64,000 nt of DNA from Cryomorphaceae bacterium (GTDB lineage Bacteria; Bacteroidota; Bacteroidia; Flavobacteriales; Flavobacteriaceae), in assembly GCA_003331885.1 (NCBI GenBank), contig QOPZ01000002.1, forward strand, positions 1 through 64,000, written 5' to 3'. Within the stretch, counting starts at the first letter, position 1. Every line of letters begins with the position of its first letter. The notes beneath the pieces are model-generated. The model did not search any database and had not been told where the DNA came from. It saw only the letters and a program-made list of their open reading frames with translations. The position numbers were made by a program, and so were the translations under genes. Positions 9,995-21,500 of this stretch are shown one piece after another.

Positions 9995-11299
9995 TTAAAT
10001 TAAAGGAATCACATTTACCATTTCGTTATTTGAAATATCAATCAACTTGCAGTTAACTACTTTATCTATCAAATTTTTTGACCATAATGCTTTAACTCGA
10101 ACATAATTATCTGTATATCCAAAAATATATCCATCATTATTTTTTGACTCAAAAAGAACTGGTCTAATAATTTTTAGATTTTTTTTGTAAAAAATGTTTT
10201 TTTTCTTAGATGAAAGAACTCTAAGGGATTTACTTCTTTGTGATTTAATTGTTTTTGAAACTTTATTAGTGAGTTTGATAGATTCAGTATTGTCTCTTTC
10301 AGAGTATGAAAAAACATGCAGATATGATATATCAAGATCGCTCAAAAAATTAAAAGTTTGCATAAAATCTTCATCACTTTCACCTGGAAAACCAACTATA
10401 ACATCAACTCCAATACAACAGTCAGGCATTAATTCTTTAATTTTTTTTATTCTAGATGAATATAAACTAGTCATATACCTTCTTTTCATCAAGTTTAAAA
10501 TCTTATCAGATCCACTTTGTAAAGGAATGTGAAAATGATTAACAAACATGTTGCTCTTAGATACAAAACTAATTATATCATCAGTGAGTAAATTTGGTTC
10601 AATTGAGGATATCCTAACTCTATCTAACATTTTAACTTTATTAAATTCTTTAATGAGTTTAAAAAAATTTGTTTCTCTTTCATTAGAATTTGGATCATAA
10701 ATTCCATAGTCACCGATATTAACACCAGTTAACACAATTTCTTTAATTCCATTACAAACAAGATATTCAGCATTTGAAATTAAATCTTCAATCTTTCCAC
10801 TTCTAGATTTTCCTCTTGCAAGGGGAATAGTACAATATGTGCATTTATAATCACAACCATCTTGAACTTTTAAAAAAGATCTTGTTCTATCTCCAATTGA
10901 AAATGAGTTTTTAAAAAAATTAACAGAATTAATCTCACAAGAATGAACTTTAGTACTATCATTTTTACTGAAATCTAAATAATTTGATATTTCAAACTTT
11001 TTATCAGCTCCAACAACTAAATCAACGCCTTTAATATTAGATATTTTATTTGGTTTCAATTGAGCATAACAACCAATAGCAATTACAGATGATTTTGGAT
11101 TTTTTCTTTTTACTTTGTTTACTAAATATTTAAATTCTTTATCGGCATTTTGAGTAACAGAACAGGTATTGATTACATAAATATCTGATGATTCGTCAAA
11201 TGAAACTTTTCGATGACCTTTTTTAGTAAATTCTCTTGAAATTGCTGATGTTTCTGAGTAATTTAGTTTACAACCTAAAGTTTTGAATGCAACTTTCAA
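9995..11299 (-). CDS. mtaB: tRNA (N6-threonylcarbamoyladenosine(37)-C2)-methylthiotransferase MtaB
   Basis: MKVAFKTLGCKLNYSETSAISREF; radical SAM motif FLKVQDGCDYKCTYCTIPLARGKSRS; VIVGFPGESDEDF. Confidence 0.95.
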   Translation of the reverse strand: MKVAFKTLGCKLNYSETSAISREFTKKGHRKVSFDESSDIYVINTCSVTQNADKEFKYLVNKVKRKNPKSSVIAIGCYAQLKPNKISNIKGVDLVVGADKKFEISNYLDFSKNDSTKVHSCEINSVNFFKNSFSIGDRTRSFLKVQDGCDYKCTYCTIPLARGKSRSGKIEDLISNAEYLVCNGIKEIVLTGVNIGDYGIYDPNSNERETNFFKLIKEFNKVKMLDRVRISSIEPNLLTDDIISFVSKSNMFVNHFHIPLQSGSDKILNLMKRRYMTSLYSSRIKKIKELMPDCCIGVDVIVGFPGESDEDFMQTFNFLSDLDISYLHVFSYSERDNTESIKLTNKVSKTIKSQRSKSLRVLSSKKKNIFYKKNLKIIRPVLFESKNNDGYIFGYTDNYVRVKALWSKNLIDKVVNCKLIDISNNEMVNVIPLI

Positions 11300-11330
11300 T
11301 TTATTTTTTTTGCAAATATAATTTTATATT

Positions 11331-12923
11331 GTGAATGTGATGATCAAAAAAAACATAATGCTATTAATAATTCTAATTATATTTTCTTGTAGTAATAATA
11401 ATAATGAATTAGGTTCAGTTTTTAGATATAATGAGTATTCTAATATAAGCTCGTTAGACCCTGCATTCTCATCTACTCTCAGAAATATATGGCCATGTAA
11501 TCAGATTTTTAATGGACTAGTTAAAATGGATGAAAACCTTAATATAATTCCTGACTTAGCAAAAAAATGGACTATCAGCGATGATCAAAAAACATATAAT
11601 TTTACAATAAAGAAAGATATATTTTTTCATGAATCAGATTTATTTGGAACAGATAAATCTAGATCTGTAAATGCTTATGATTTTGAATTTAGCTTTAACA
11701 GACTTATTGATAAAAATTTAGCATCCCCAGGATCATGGGTTATGAATAATGTTAAAAGCTTTAAAGCATTAAATGATTCTATATTTCAAATTCAACTTAA
11801 TGAGAAATTTAATTCTTTTATTGAAATTTTATCAATGAAGTATTGTTCAGTTGTTCCAAAAGAGGTTGTTAATAATCTTGGAAATTCTTTCTCAAAAAAT
11901 CCAATAGGAACTGGCCCCTTTAAGTTTAAAAGATGGGATGAAAATATTAAAATGGTTCTGGTAAAAAATGATAATTATTATGAAAAAGATAGCATTGGTA
12001 ATCCTCTTCCTTATTTAGATGCTATATCCATTAAATTTATTCCTGATAAGAAAAGTGAATTTATGGAATTTTTGTCTGGAAATTTTGATTTTATAAGCTC
12101 ACCTGAGAATACAATAATTGATCAAATATTTGATATAAATGGAAGTTTAAATAATAATTTAAAAAATAAATACTTGCTATCAAAAAGCCCTTACTTAAAT
12201 ACTGAATATATTGGTTTTAACACAAAAAATAGTTTAGAAAAGGACATTCTACTAAGAAAAGCAATAAATCTTGCTATTGATAGAAAAAAGATGATGAAGT
12301 ATTTAAGAAAAAACATTGGATATCCTGCAACAAGCGGAATAGTGCCAAATGGTTTAAATTATGGATTTGAAGGAGTTAGATATATTAAAAATATTAACAA
12401 AGCGAAAACACTAATAAGTGAATTTAAAAAATTAAATGGCATAGATTATTTAAGCTTAGATGTTACAACTGATGCTCAGTATCTTGATGTTCTTGAGTTT
12501 ATTCAATCAGAGTTGAAAAATATTGATATTGATTTAAATATTAATATAACACCACCTTCAATTTTAAGACAAGGAAAGGCGACTGGAAAATTTAGCATGT
12601 TTAGAGCAAGTTGGATCGCTGATTATGGAAATCCTGAAAACTACTTTTCATTATTTTATTCTAAAAACCATACACCAAATGGACCTAATTATACATTTTT
12701 TTCTGATGAAAAATATGATAAACTCTATGAAAAAATATTAGTTGAAAAGAATAAGGATAAATTATTATTAATTTATAGACAACTAGAAGAAATAATTTTA
12801 ACTTATTCTCCCATTATACCATTATACTACGATATGAGTGTAAGATTAAAACAAAAAAATATAGTTGGACTAAAAAACAATGCATTGAACATGCTAGATC
12901 TTAAGCAAGTATATAAAAAGTAG
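11331..12923 (+). CDS. ABC transporter substrate-binding lipoprotein, family 5 (peptide/nickel type)
   Basis: Lipobox-like LIIFSC; SSLDPAFSSTLRNIWPCNQIFNGLVKMDENLNIIPDLAKKW; SBP_bac_5 features. Confidence 0.9.
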   Translation: MNVMIKKNIMLLIILIIFSCSNNNNELGSVFRYNEYSNISSLDPAFSSTLRNIWPCNQIFNGLVKMDENLNIIPDLAKKWTISDDQKTYNFTIKKDIFFHESDLFGTDKSRSVNAYDFEFSFNRLIDKNLASPGSWVMNNVKSFKALNDSIFQIQLNEKFNSFIEILSMKYCSVVPKEVVNNLGNSFSKNPIGTGPFKFKRWDENIKMVLVKNDNYYEKDSIGNPLPYLDAISIKFIPDKKSEFMEFLSGNFDFISSPENTIIDQIFDINGSLNNNLKNKYLLSKSPYLNTEYIGFNTKNSLEKDILLRKAINLAIDRKKMMKYLRKNIGYPATSGIVPNGLNYGFEGVRYIKNINKAKTLISEFKKLNGIDYLSLDVTTDAQYLDVLEFIQSELKNIDIDLNINITPPSILRQGKATGKFSMFRASWIADYGNPENYFSLFYSKNHTPNGPNYTFFSDEKYDKLYEKILVEKNKDKLLLIYRQLEEIILTYSPIIPLYYDMSVRLKQKNIVGLKNNALNMLDLKQVYKK

Positions 12924-12933
12924 AAAATTTATA

Positions 12934-13335
12934 TTATTTTTCGTCAGATGCCTTTTCAGCAGCAGGTGCCTCTTCAACAACAGGTGCCTCTTCAACAACA
13001 GGTGCTTCTTCAGCAGGTGCCTCTTCAACAACAGGTGCTTCTTCAGCAGCAGGTGCCTCTTCAACAGCAGGTTTATCATTTTTCTTTAATGATACACTAG
13101 CATATCTACTTTTAAACTTATCTATTCTTCCTGCAGTATCAACAAGTTTTGTTTTTCCTGTGTAATATGGATGTGAAGTTCTAGAAATCTCTAGCTTAAC
13201 AAGAGGATAGTCAACACCATCAACATTTATAGAATCTTTTGTATCTACAGCAGACTTAGTAATGAAAACATCATTATTAGACATATCTTTGAATGCCACT
13301 AGTCTATAGTTTTCTGGATGTATACCTTTTTTCAT
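12934..13335 (-). CDS. rpmE2: 50S ribosomal protein bL31 type B with C-terminal EEAP-repeat extension
   Basis: MKKGIHPENYRLVAFKDMSNNDVFITKSAVDTKD...SHPYYTGKTKLVDTAGRIDKFKSRYA then [45 protein letters not shown]. Confidence 0.95.
   Translation of the reverse strand: MKKGIHPENYRLVAFKDMSNNDVFITKSAVDTKDSINVDGVDYPLVKLEISRTSHPYYTGKTKLVDTAGRIDKFKSRYASVSLKKNDKPAVEEAPAAEEAPVVEEAPAEEAPVVEEAPVVEEAPAAEKASDEK
12957..13072 (-). repeat. Low-complexity tandem repeat (about 18-bp unit, gcaggtgcctcttcaaca) encoding EEAPxx
   Basis: About six EEAP units read in rpmE2; one unit is shortened to EEAPA (15 bp). Confidence 0.9.
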
Positions 13336-13352
13336 TAGTTAAATAATGGGCA

Positions 13353-13382
13353 CAAATTTAGTTTTTTTTTATTATTATGCAA
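13353..13382 (-). promoter_or_regulatory. rpmE2 promoter: TTG-N19-TAAATTTG
   Basis: Minus strand TTG (CAA at 13380-13382), 19-bp spacer, TAAATTTG (13353-13360); fits the Bacteroidota TTG/TAnnTTTG consensus. Confidence 0.65.
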
Positions 13383-13427
13383 TGAATATTTAGAATAGAT
13401 AAATTCTAACTAAATTTACAAATAAAA

Positions 13428-13955
13428 ATGAAAAATATATCTGCTAGAAATCAAATAATAAATTTTGGTCTAATTACTTCTTTTTTTGGAGTTTCTTTTT
13501 CTTTAATGCAGTTTTTTTTAGGAACTCATTATGAGAATGACCCAATTTCATTAGTTATTAGTTTTATTATCCTTTTTTCAGGGATTGCTGCCTGTATTTT
13601 AAATTTCAAAAAGAAAAATAATGGCATAATTAAATTAAATACAATTTTAAAATTAGGAACTGGTCTTTCAAGTGTATATGTTGTTGTATCAATAATTTAT
13701 TTTTTATTACTAATTAATATTTTTGAGCCTACATATTGGGATACAGTTTGGCAAATGTCTTATGAGATAGCTATTGCTGAAAATCCTGAACAAATGACAA
13801 ATCCTCAAACAAATAGTTTTTGGACCTTTGAAGAGTTCAAAAGTTATATTGAATGGACAGAAAATATAGTTTATCCATTTATTATTGGAGTAAATTTATT
13901 TATTGGATTTATGTTTAGCCTGGTAATAGGTGTTTTTGTTCAAAAATCTGAATAG
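13428..13955 (+). CDS. DUF4199-family membrane protein
   Basis: Four predicted TM helices, polar central segment WDTVWQMSYEIAIAENPEQM; fits DUF4199 by position before a GT2. Confidence 0.65.
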   Translation: MKNISARNQIINFGLITSFFGVSFSLMQFFLGTHYENDPISLVISFIILFSGIAACILNFKKKNNGIIKLNTILKLGTGLSSVYVVVSIIYFLLLINIFEPTYWDTVWQMSYEIAIAENPEQMTNPQTNSFWTFEEFKSYIEWTENIVYPFIIGVNLFIGFMFSLVIGVFVQKSE

Positions 13956-13960
13956 TTAAT

Positions 13961-14902
13961 ATGGATTTATCTATAGTTATTCCCCTTTACAACGAAAGTG
14001 AATCAATTGTTGAACTAAATTCATCAATTAATAATGTTTTATCAAATTCAAAAATAAATTATGAGATAATTTATATTGATGATGGCAGTAAGGACAACTC
14101 TTGGGATAAAATATTGGAAATTTCAACTAATAATTCAAAAATACAAGGTTATAAATTTTTAAAAAACTATGGAAAATCAATGGCACTTTCTGCAGGATTT
14201 TCTAGTGCCAAAGGAAATATTGTTATAACAATGGATGCAGATCTTCAAGATGATCCAAATGAAATAATTCCTTTATATAATTTAATTTATGAAAATGATT
14301 TTGATCTCGTTTCTGGATGGAAAAAAAAGAGATATGACTCAATTATTTTTAAAAATATACCATCAAAATTATTTAACTGGGCTGCCAGAAATGCATCTGG
14401 GATTAAGCTGAATGATTTTAATTGTGGAATTAAATCCTACAAAAAATCTGTAATAAAAGAAATTGAATTAACCGATGGTATGCATAGGTATATACCGGTT
14501 CTTGCAAAAAGCTGTGGCTTTAATAAAATTTCGGAGAAAATAGTTAAGCATCATCCAAGAAAACATGGAAAAACAAAATATGGAGCTGACAGATTCATCA
14601 AAGGATTTTTAGATTTATTAACGCTTTCTTTTGTACAAAGATTTGGTAAAAGACCAATGCATTTTTTTGGCTTATTCGGAACAATAATATTGTTAATTGG
14701 CTTTATTTTTTCAATTTATTTAGGCATTGATAAATTATTTATTAATGAATCTGGAAGATTAATAACTGAAAGACCTGAGTTTTTTATTTCATTAGCAACA
14801 ATGGTTATTGGTCTACAATTCTTTTTAGCTGGATTTTTAGGAGAACTTATTTTAAGAACAAGAAAAAGAAAAGATAAGTATACAATTATAGATAGAAGTT
14901 AA
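13961..14902 (+). CDS. Glycosyltransferase family 2 (GtrB/DPM1-like)
   Basis: LSIVIPLYNESESIVEL, YIDDGSKDNSW, TMDADLQDDPNEI, two C-terminal TM helices. Confidence 0.93.
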   Translation: MDLSIVIPLYNESESIVELNSSINNVLSNSKINYEIIYIDDGSKDNSWDKILEISTNNSKIQGYKFLKNYGKSMALSAGFSSAKGNIVITMDADLQDDPNEIIPLYNLIYENDFDLVSGWKKKRYDSIIFKNIPSKLFNWAARNASGIKLNDFNCGIKSYKKSVIKEIELTDGMHRYIPVLAKSCGFNKISEKIVKHHPRKHGKTKYGADRFIKGFLDLLTLSFVQRFGKRPMHFFGLFGTIILLIGFIFSIYLGIDKLFINESGRLITERPEFFISLATMVIGLQFFLAGFLGELILRTRKRKDKYTIIDRS

Positions 14903-14911
14903 AAAAACTTT

Positions 14912-16615
14912 ATGAGTATTATTTTAAAGAATTATGAATTATGGACCTCAAGTGTTTTTGATAAAAAAACGATTTCAAATGTAATTGATTTAAAAGAAAA
15001 AAATCCAGTAGATTTCGAAGATTCATTTTATAAGGAATTAGAATTTGGCACTGGTGGTATGAGAGGAATTATGGGTGAGGGTCCAAATAGAGTTAATAAA
15101 TACACTTTTGGAAAAACAACACAAGGAATTTGTAATTTCTTAAAAAAAGAATCAAATGAAAAAAATATATCTGTTGTTATTGGATATGATTGTAGAAATA
15201 ATGGTAAAGAACTTCAACAAACAGTAAGTAATATATTTTCATCTAATGGAATTAAAATTTATACATTTGATTCAATTCAACCCACCCCTTTAATTTCGTT
15301 TGCTGTCAGAGAATTAAATTGTAATTGTGGTATTGTTTTGACTGCATCTCATAACCCTCCTGAATATAACGGATATAAAGTTTATTGGAAAGATGGAGGT
15401 CAAATTGTCCCTCCAATTGATAAAAAATTAATCTCAGAAATTAATAAAATCAAATATTCAGAAATTCAATTTGAAAAAGAAGAGTCCTTGATCGAGATTC
15501 TAGATAAAGGAGTTGAAAAAAATTATTTAAAAAAATCTCTTTTATATAATAATTCCATTATTTCAAATTCAAATCCAAAAAAACTAAATATCGTTTTTAC
15601 TTCCTTGCATGGTACATCCTACAAATTACTACCAAAACTTTTAAAAAAATCTGGTTTTTCTAATATAAAATATGTTAAAGAACAAATGATTCCTGATGGA
15701 AACTTCTCAAATGTAAACTCATCAAATCCCGAAGATGAAAGTTCTTTAAAAGAAGCAATTGAAATTGCAAAAAACAATAATTCTGACCTAGTTTTAGGTA
15801 CAGACCCTGATGCTGATAGATTTGGAATTGCAGTAAAAAATTATAATGGGAAATTTGTACATATTAATGGTAATCAAACAATGGTAGTTTTAACAGATTA
15901 TTTATTGTCAAAACTTAGTAAAGAAAAAGCTAAATCATTTATAGCAAGCACAGTGGTTTCAACTCCAATGATGAGTAAAATTGCTAAAAAAAATTCTATT
16001 AAAATAATGCTATCATTAACAGGCTTCAAATGGATTGGAAAAATGATTAATGATTATCCTGAATTAGAGTATATATGTGGAGGAGAAGAAAGTTTTGGGT
16101 TTTTAGCAGGAAATCATGTTAGAGATAAAGATGCAATAACATCAGCTTTAATTTTATCAGAATTGTGCAACGAATTAAAAAATAAAAATTCTTCATTTTA
16201 TGATAGATTAATTGAGTGTTATATTAATTATGGATTTTTTAAGGAAAAACTAATAACTGAAATAGCAAAAGGAAAAAAAGGAGCAAAAGAAATAGATGAT
16301 AAAATAAATTCATTTAGAAAAAATCCTCCAAAGCTACTAGATAATAGTTCAGTTGTAAAAATATATGATTATAAAAAGTCATTATTAACCAAAACAAAGA
16401 ACAATAATTTAAGTCAAATTAAATTACCAAAATCTAATCTTTTAATTTTTGAATCATCCGATGGAACAAGAGTTGCAGTAAGACCAAGTGGAACTGAACC
16501 TAAAATAAAATATTACTTTAGTGTAAATACTAAATTAAATTCTAAGGTAGACTTTACTTTTAAAAATGATTTTTTAAATAAAAAAATTAACTCATTAATC
16601 AAACAATTTATTTAA
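14912..16615 (+). CDS. Phospho-sugar mutase (phosphoglucomutase/phosphomannomutase family)
   Basis: GTGGMRGIMGEGPNRVN, catalytic TASHNPPEYNGYK, GTDPDADRFGIAV, GGEESFGF, RPSGTEPKIK. Confidence 0.94.
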   Translation: MSIILKNYELWTSSVFDKKTISNVIDLKEKNPVDFEDSFYKELEFGTGGMRGIMGEGPNRVNKYTFGKTTQGICNFLKKESNEKNISVVIGYDCRNNGKELQQTVSNIFSSNGIKIYTFDSIQPTPLISFAVRELNCNCGIVLTASHNPPEYNGYKVYWKDGGQIVPPIDKKLISEINKIKYSEIQFEKEESLIEILDKGVEKNYLKKSLLYNNSIISNSNPKKLNIVFTSLHGTSYKLLPKLLKKSGFSNIKYVKEQMIPDGNFSNVNSSNPEDESSLKEAIEIAKNNNSDLVLGTDPDADRFGIAVKNYNGKFVHINGNQTMVVLTDYLLSKLSKEKAKSFIASTVVSTPMMSKIAKKNSIKIMLSLTGFKWIGKMINDYPELEYICGGEESFGFLAGNHVRDKDAITSALILSELCNELKNKNSSFYDRLIECYINYGFFKEKLITEIAKGKKGAKEIDDKINSFRKNPPKLLDNSSVVKIYDYKKSLLTKTKNNNLSQIKLPKSNLLIFESSDGTRVAVRPSGTEPKIKYYFSVNTKLNSKVDFTFKNDFLNKKINSLIKQFI

Positions 16616-18439
16616 ATGTATTTTAAACGCGTACTAAAAATTGTCTTTACTTTCAAAAAGTATTTTATGTTAAATATTTTGTTTAGCGTATTATATGCTT
16701 TTTTTAGTGCTGTTGCTTTTCTCTCTCTAATGCCAATGTTAGAGGTTTTATTTAATGGAATAAATAAAATAAATGAAAAACCAACTCTAGAATTATCTTC
16801 AAACCTTGGAGACTTTATTGAAAATTGGCTTAATTATCAAGTGAGTAGTTTTGCAGCTGATGATAATCAAAAGGCTATATTATTTGTTGTTGGTATTGTG
16901 GTTATTTTATTTTTCTTAAAAAATATTTCAAACTATTTTGCTTTATTTTTTTCAACCCTAATAAGAAACGGAGTTATTATGAACTTGAAAAAAAGTATTT
17001 ACAATAAAATAATTATACTGCCATTAAAATATTTTTCAAAAAATAAAAAAGGGGATCTCATTTCTAGAATGACATCTGATGTGAGTGAAGTACAAAATTC
17101 TTTTCTTTCAATAATTGAAATTTTTATTCGTGATCCATTAACCATATTTTTTACACTTGGAGCAATGTTTATTATAAGCTTTAAGCTTACAATTTTTGTG
17201 ATATTATTTATTCCATTATCTGGATTTATAATTTCTTTTATTGGAAAATCATTAAAAAGAAAATCTTTATTGGTTCAAAAGGAACAAGCTGAACTTACCT
17301 CAATAACTGAGGAAACAATCAATGGTATTAAAATAATTAAGAGTTTTTTAGCAGAAAGTTTTTTTAAATCAAAATTTGATCATACTAATATTAGATTTTT
17401 AAACTTTTCTAATAAATTAATAAATAGACAAAATATTGCCGCTCCTCTAAGTGAGTTTTTAGGAATTCTTGTAATTGGAGTTTTGCTTTGGTATGGTGGA
17501 AAGCTAGTTCTTATTGAAATGGAATTAAAACCAGCAGCATTTATAACATACATGGGCTTAGCTTATGGGGTTTTAACCCCAGCAAAATCAATTAGTAAGG
17601 CTTTTTATTCTCTAAAAAAAGGAAATGCAGCGGCTGAAAGAGTTTTTGAAATAATTGATATGACAAGTGAATATTATAATGATTTAAATAAAAATAAATT
17701 AAAATCATTTAATGAATGTATTGAATTTAAAAATGTAAGTTTTAAATACGACAAATCTAGTGTCTTAAAAAATATCTCATTAAAAATAAATAAAGGAGAA
17801 ATGATTGCAATAGTAGGTGCGTCTGGAAGCGGAAAATCCACATTAGTAAATTTAATTCCAAGATTTTATGATCAAATTTCGGGTAAGATAACTATCGATG
17901 GAATTGATATTAGTAATTTATCAAGATTAAATATAAGGTCGTTAATTGGAATTGTAAGCCAAGAGTCAATTCTCTTTAATTCTTCTATCAAAGAAAATAT
18001 TGTATTAGGTAATAGTGACTCCGGATCTAACGATAAACTTCTAAACTCATTAAGTATTGCAAATGCAAATGAATTCATAAATGAATTTCAAGAAAATATT
18101 AATTATAATGTTGGGGATAATGGATCAAATTTGTCTGGCGGACAAAAACAAAGAATAGCTATTGCCAGAGCAGTTTATTCAAGTTCTCCAATTTTGATTC
18201 TAGATGAGGCAACTTCATCACTTGACTCAAAATCTGAAAAACTAGTTCAAAACGCGATTGATAAGTTAATGATTAATAAAACTTCAATTGTAATTGCACA
18301 TAGGTTATCAACTATACAAAATGCAGATAAAATTATTGTTCTTGATAAAGGAGAAATTATAGAAGAAGGTTCACATAATGAATTGATAAAAAACAATAGT
18401 ATTTATAGAAAATTAATATCCCTTCAATCTTTTAGCTAA
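16616..18439 (+). CDS. ABC transporter, fused permease/ATPase (MsbA-like exporter)
   Basis: TM domain plus Walker A VGASGSGKSTLVN, signature NLSGGQKQRIAIARA, Walker B LILDEATSSLDS. Confidence 0.95.
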   Translation: MYFKRVLKIVFTFKKYFMLNILFSVLYAFFSAVAFLSLMPMLEVLFNGINKINEKPTLELSSNLGDFIENWLNYQVSSFAADDNQKAILFVVGIVVILFFLKNISNYFALFFSTLIRNGVIMNLKKSIYNKIIILPLKYFSKNKKGDLISRMTSDVSEVQNSFLSIIEIFIRDPLTIFFTLGAMFIISFKLTIFVILFIPLSGFIISFIGKSLKRKSLLVQKEQAELTSITEETINGIKIIKSFLAESFFKSKFDHTNIRFLNFSNKLINRQNIAAPLSEFLGILVIGVLLWYGGKLVLIEMELKPAAFITYMGLAYGVLTPAKSISKAFYSLKKGNAAAERVFEIIDMTSEYYNDLNKNKLKSFNECIEFKNVSFKYDKSSVLKNISLKINKGEMIAIVGASGSGKSTLVNLIPRFYDQISGKITIDGIDISNLSRLNIRSLIGIVSQESILFNSSIKENIVLGNSDSGSNDKLLNSLSIANANEFINEFQENINYNVGDNGSNLSGGQKQRIAIARAVYSSSPILILDEATSSLDSKSEKLVQNAIDKLMINKTSIVIAHRLSTIQNADKIIVLDKGEIIEEGSHNELIKNNSIYRKLISLQSFS

Positions 18440-18531
18440 AAATTTGTTGATAAATTCTTTAAAAGGTTAAAAAACATTAATAATTATCTTCAAAAAACTT
18501 GATTTTTTTAACATAAATTTGATGCTAACAA

Positions 18532-21500
18532 ATGGTATCCTTTTTTAAATCAAAAAGTAATGAAATTTATGCTGTAAATGCAAATACAAAACTCAATGAT
18601 AATGAATTAGAAAAACTTGTTTGGTTATTTTCAAATGCAGAATATTTAAATTCAAAAAAAATTCAAAAAAAATATATTGGACCAAGAAAGACTATGGTTA
18701 CACCATGGTCAACAAATGCAGTAGAAATTACTCAAAACATGGGTTTTTCAAATATCATAAGAATTGAAAAATTTAAGCCATTTAAAGAAGGTTTTAGTTT
18801 TGATAAAATGACAAATGAGTTATATAATGAATTAGATCAAAGCCTTTTTAATATTGATATAAAACCTGAAACAGTAAAAGAAATAATAAACATTGAAGAT
18901 TATAACCAAAAAGAAGGTCTTGCTCTAAGCAATGAGGAAGTAAAATATTTAGAAAATTTATCTAAAAAAATAAATAGAAACTTAACAGACTCTGAGGTTT
19001 TCGGTTTTTCACAAGTCAATTCAGAACATTGTAGACATAAAATATTTAATGGAAAATTTATTATAAATAATCAAGAAATGTCTGAGTCACTTTTTGACTT
19101 AATTAAGAAGACTACAAAATTAAACCCAAATAATGTCGTTTCTGCATATAAGGATAATGTTGCTTTTATTAATGGACCTTTAATTCAACAATTTGCTCCT
19201 GAGTTTGGAAATAAACCATCTATTTATCGAGAATCAAAATTTAAATCAATAATATCATTAAAAGCTGAAACACATAATTTTCCAACCACAGTTGAACCTT
19301 TTAGTGGTGCTGCAACTGGTTCCGGAGGTGAGATTAGAGATAGATTAGCAGGAGGACAAGGATCTTTACCTTTAGCTGGGACAGCAGTCTACATGACTCC
19401 ATATCCTAGGTTTGATGATTTGATAATTGGATTCAAAGATAGAGATTGGTTGTATCAGAAACCTAAGGAAATTTTAATTAAGGCTTCTAATGGTGCTTCA
19501 GATTTTGGAAACAAATTTGGTCAACCATTAATTTCTGGCTCATTATTAACATTTGAACATCAAGAAAAAGATAAATCTTTAGGCTTTGACAAAGTTATTA
19601 TGCTTGCAGGAGGCATTGGTTTTGCTAAGCTTGTTCACTCTAAAAAAGAGAAAATTAAAGAAGGAGATTTAATTATTGTATTAGGTGGTGATAATTATAG
19701 AATTGGAATGGGAGGTGCTGCTGTATCTTCAACTGAAACTGGTAAATATAGCTCTGGAATTGAGCTGAACGCCGTTCAAAGATCAAATCCTGAAATGCAA
19801 AAAAGAGTATCAAATGCAATAAGAGCTGTTGTAGAGTCTGAAAACAACTTTATAAAATCAATACATGATCATGGAGCTGGTGGACATTTAAATTGTATTT
19901 CAGAATTAGTTGAAGACACAGGTGGTATTTTAAATGTAGATGATTTACCTGTAGGAGACAAAACTTTATCTGCCAAAGAAATAATTGGAAATGAGTCTCA
20001 AGAAAGAATGGGGCTTGTTATTCATCCCAAGGACTTGAATAAGTTAAAAGAAATTTGCGAAAGAGAAAATGCTCCAATCTATGTTGTAGGAAAAGTAAAA
20101 GAAAATAAAAGATTTTTAGTTAAATCAAAAAAAGAAAATGAAAATATAATTGATCTTAACCTGTCTGATTTTTTTGGAAATTCTCCAAAAACAATTCTAA
20201 AAGATATTAAACAAAAAGTTAATTATACAGATCTTGTTTATAAAGAAAGTTTAATTGAAGAATATCTTGAGAAAGTTTTAAACCTTGAATCAGTTGCTTG
20301 TAAAGATTGGTTAACAAATAAAGTAGACAGATGTGTGACAGGAAAAGTTGCTCTTCAACAATGCACTGGTCCATTACAAATTCCTCTAAATAATTGTGGA
20401 GTTATGGCTCTAGATTTTAATTCCATGGAGGGTATCGCAACATCAATAGGACATTCTCCACTGACAAGCTTAATCGACCCTACATGTGGCTCAAGAAACT
20501 CAATTGGTGAAGCTCTAACTAATTTGATATGGTCTCCATTAAAAAACGAATTAAAATCTGTTTCACTTTCAGCAAATTGGATGTGGCCAGCTAATAATGA
20601 GGGTGAAAACTCTAGACTTTATGATGCAGTTAAAGCATGTTCTGATTTTTGCATTGAATTAGGAATTAATGTACCAACTGGAAAGGACTCAATGTCGATG
20701 AAACAAAAATACCCTAGAGAAGAGGTAGTTTCCCCAGGCACTGTAATTATTTCAGCAACAGCTCACAGTGACAACTTTAGAAAAACAGTGGAACCTTATT
20801 TAAAAGAGAAGAATTCCAATCTTTACTATATAAACATGTCTTCTTGTGAATATAATCTTGGAGGTTCTGCCCTTTTTCAAAGCAATAATAAAGTTGGAAA
20901 AAAATGTAATGACATTAAATCAACAAAATATTTTAAAAAAATATTTGATTCAATTCAAATTGCCATAAAAAAAGACTTGATATATTCAGGTCATGATATC
21001 AGCTCAGGTGGTTTGATAACATGTTTATTAGAAATGTGTTTTGTCAGCGATGATCTAGGTTTAAATGTTAATCTTTCTAATGTTAATGAAAAAGATATAA
21101 TAAAACTTTTATTTAGTGAGAATCATGGTATAATATTTCAAGCAAATAAAGAAATTGAAAAACATCTAAGTTCAGAAGATATCAGATTTATTAATATAGG
21201 ATCATGTGAAAAAAGTGATTATTTAATGATTTCCAAAAATGATTTCAAATTAAATTTAGATATAAATTATTATAGAAAAATATGGTTTAAAAAATCTTAT
21301 TTATTTGACAAATTACAAAGTGGAAAAACTAAAGCAAAAGAAAGATTCGATAATATCTCTTCCTCTAAACTAAATTTTAAATTTCCTAAATGGTTTGAAT
21401 CCAAATTTAATTTCAAAGCAAATAAAAAAATTAAAGCAGCTATAATTAGAGATAAAGGAAGTAATTCAGAGCGAGAAATGGCTTATGCTATGCATATTTC

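Noticed and set aside
12894-13079. Minus-strand [26 protein letters not shown]...
   Set aside because: Out-of-frame reading of the rpmE2 EEAP repeat; bL31 frame is clearly the real one.
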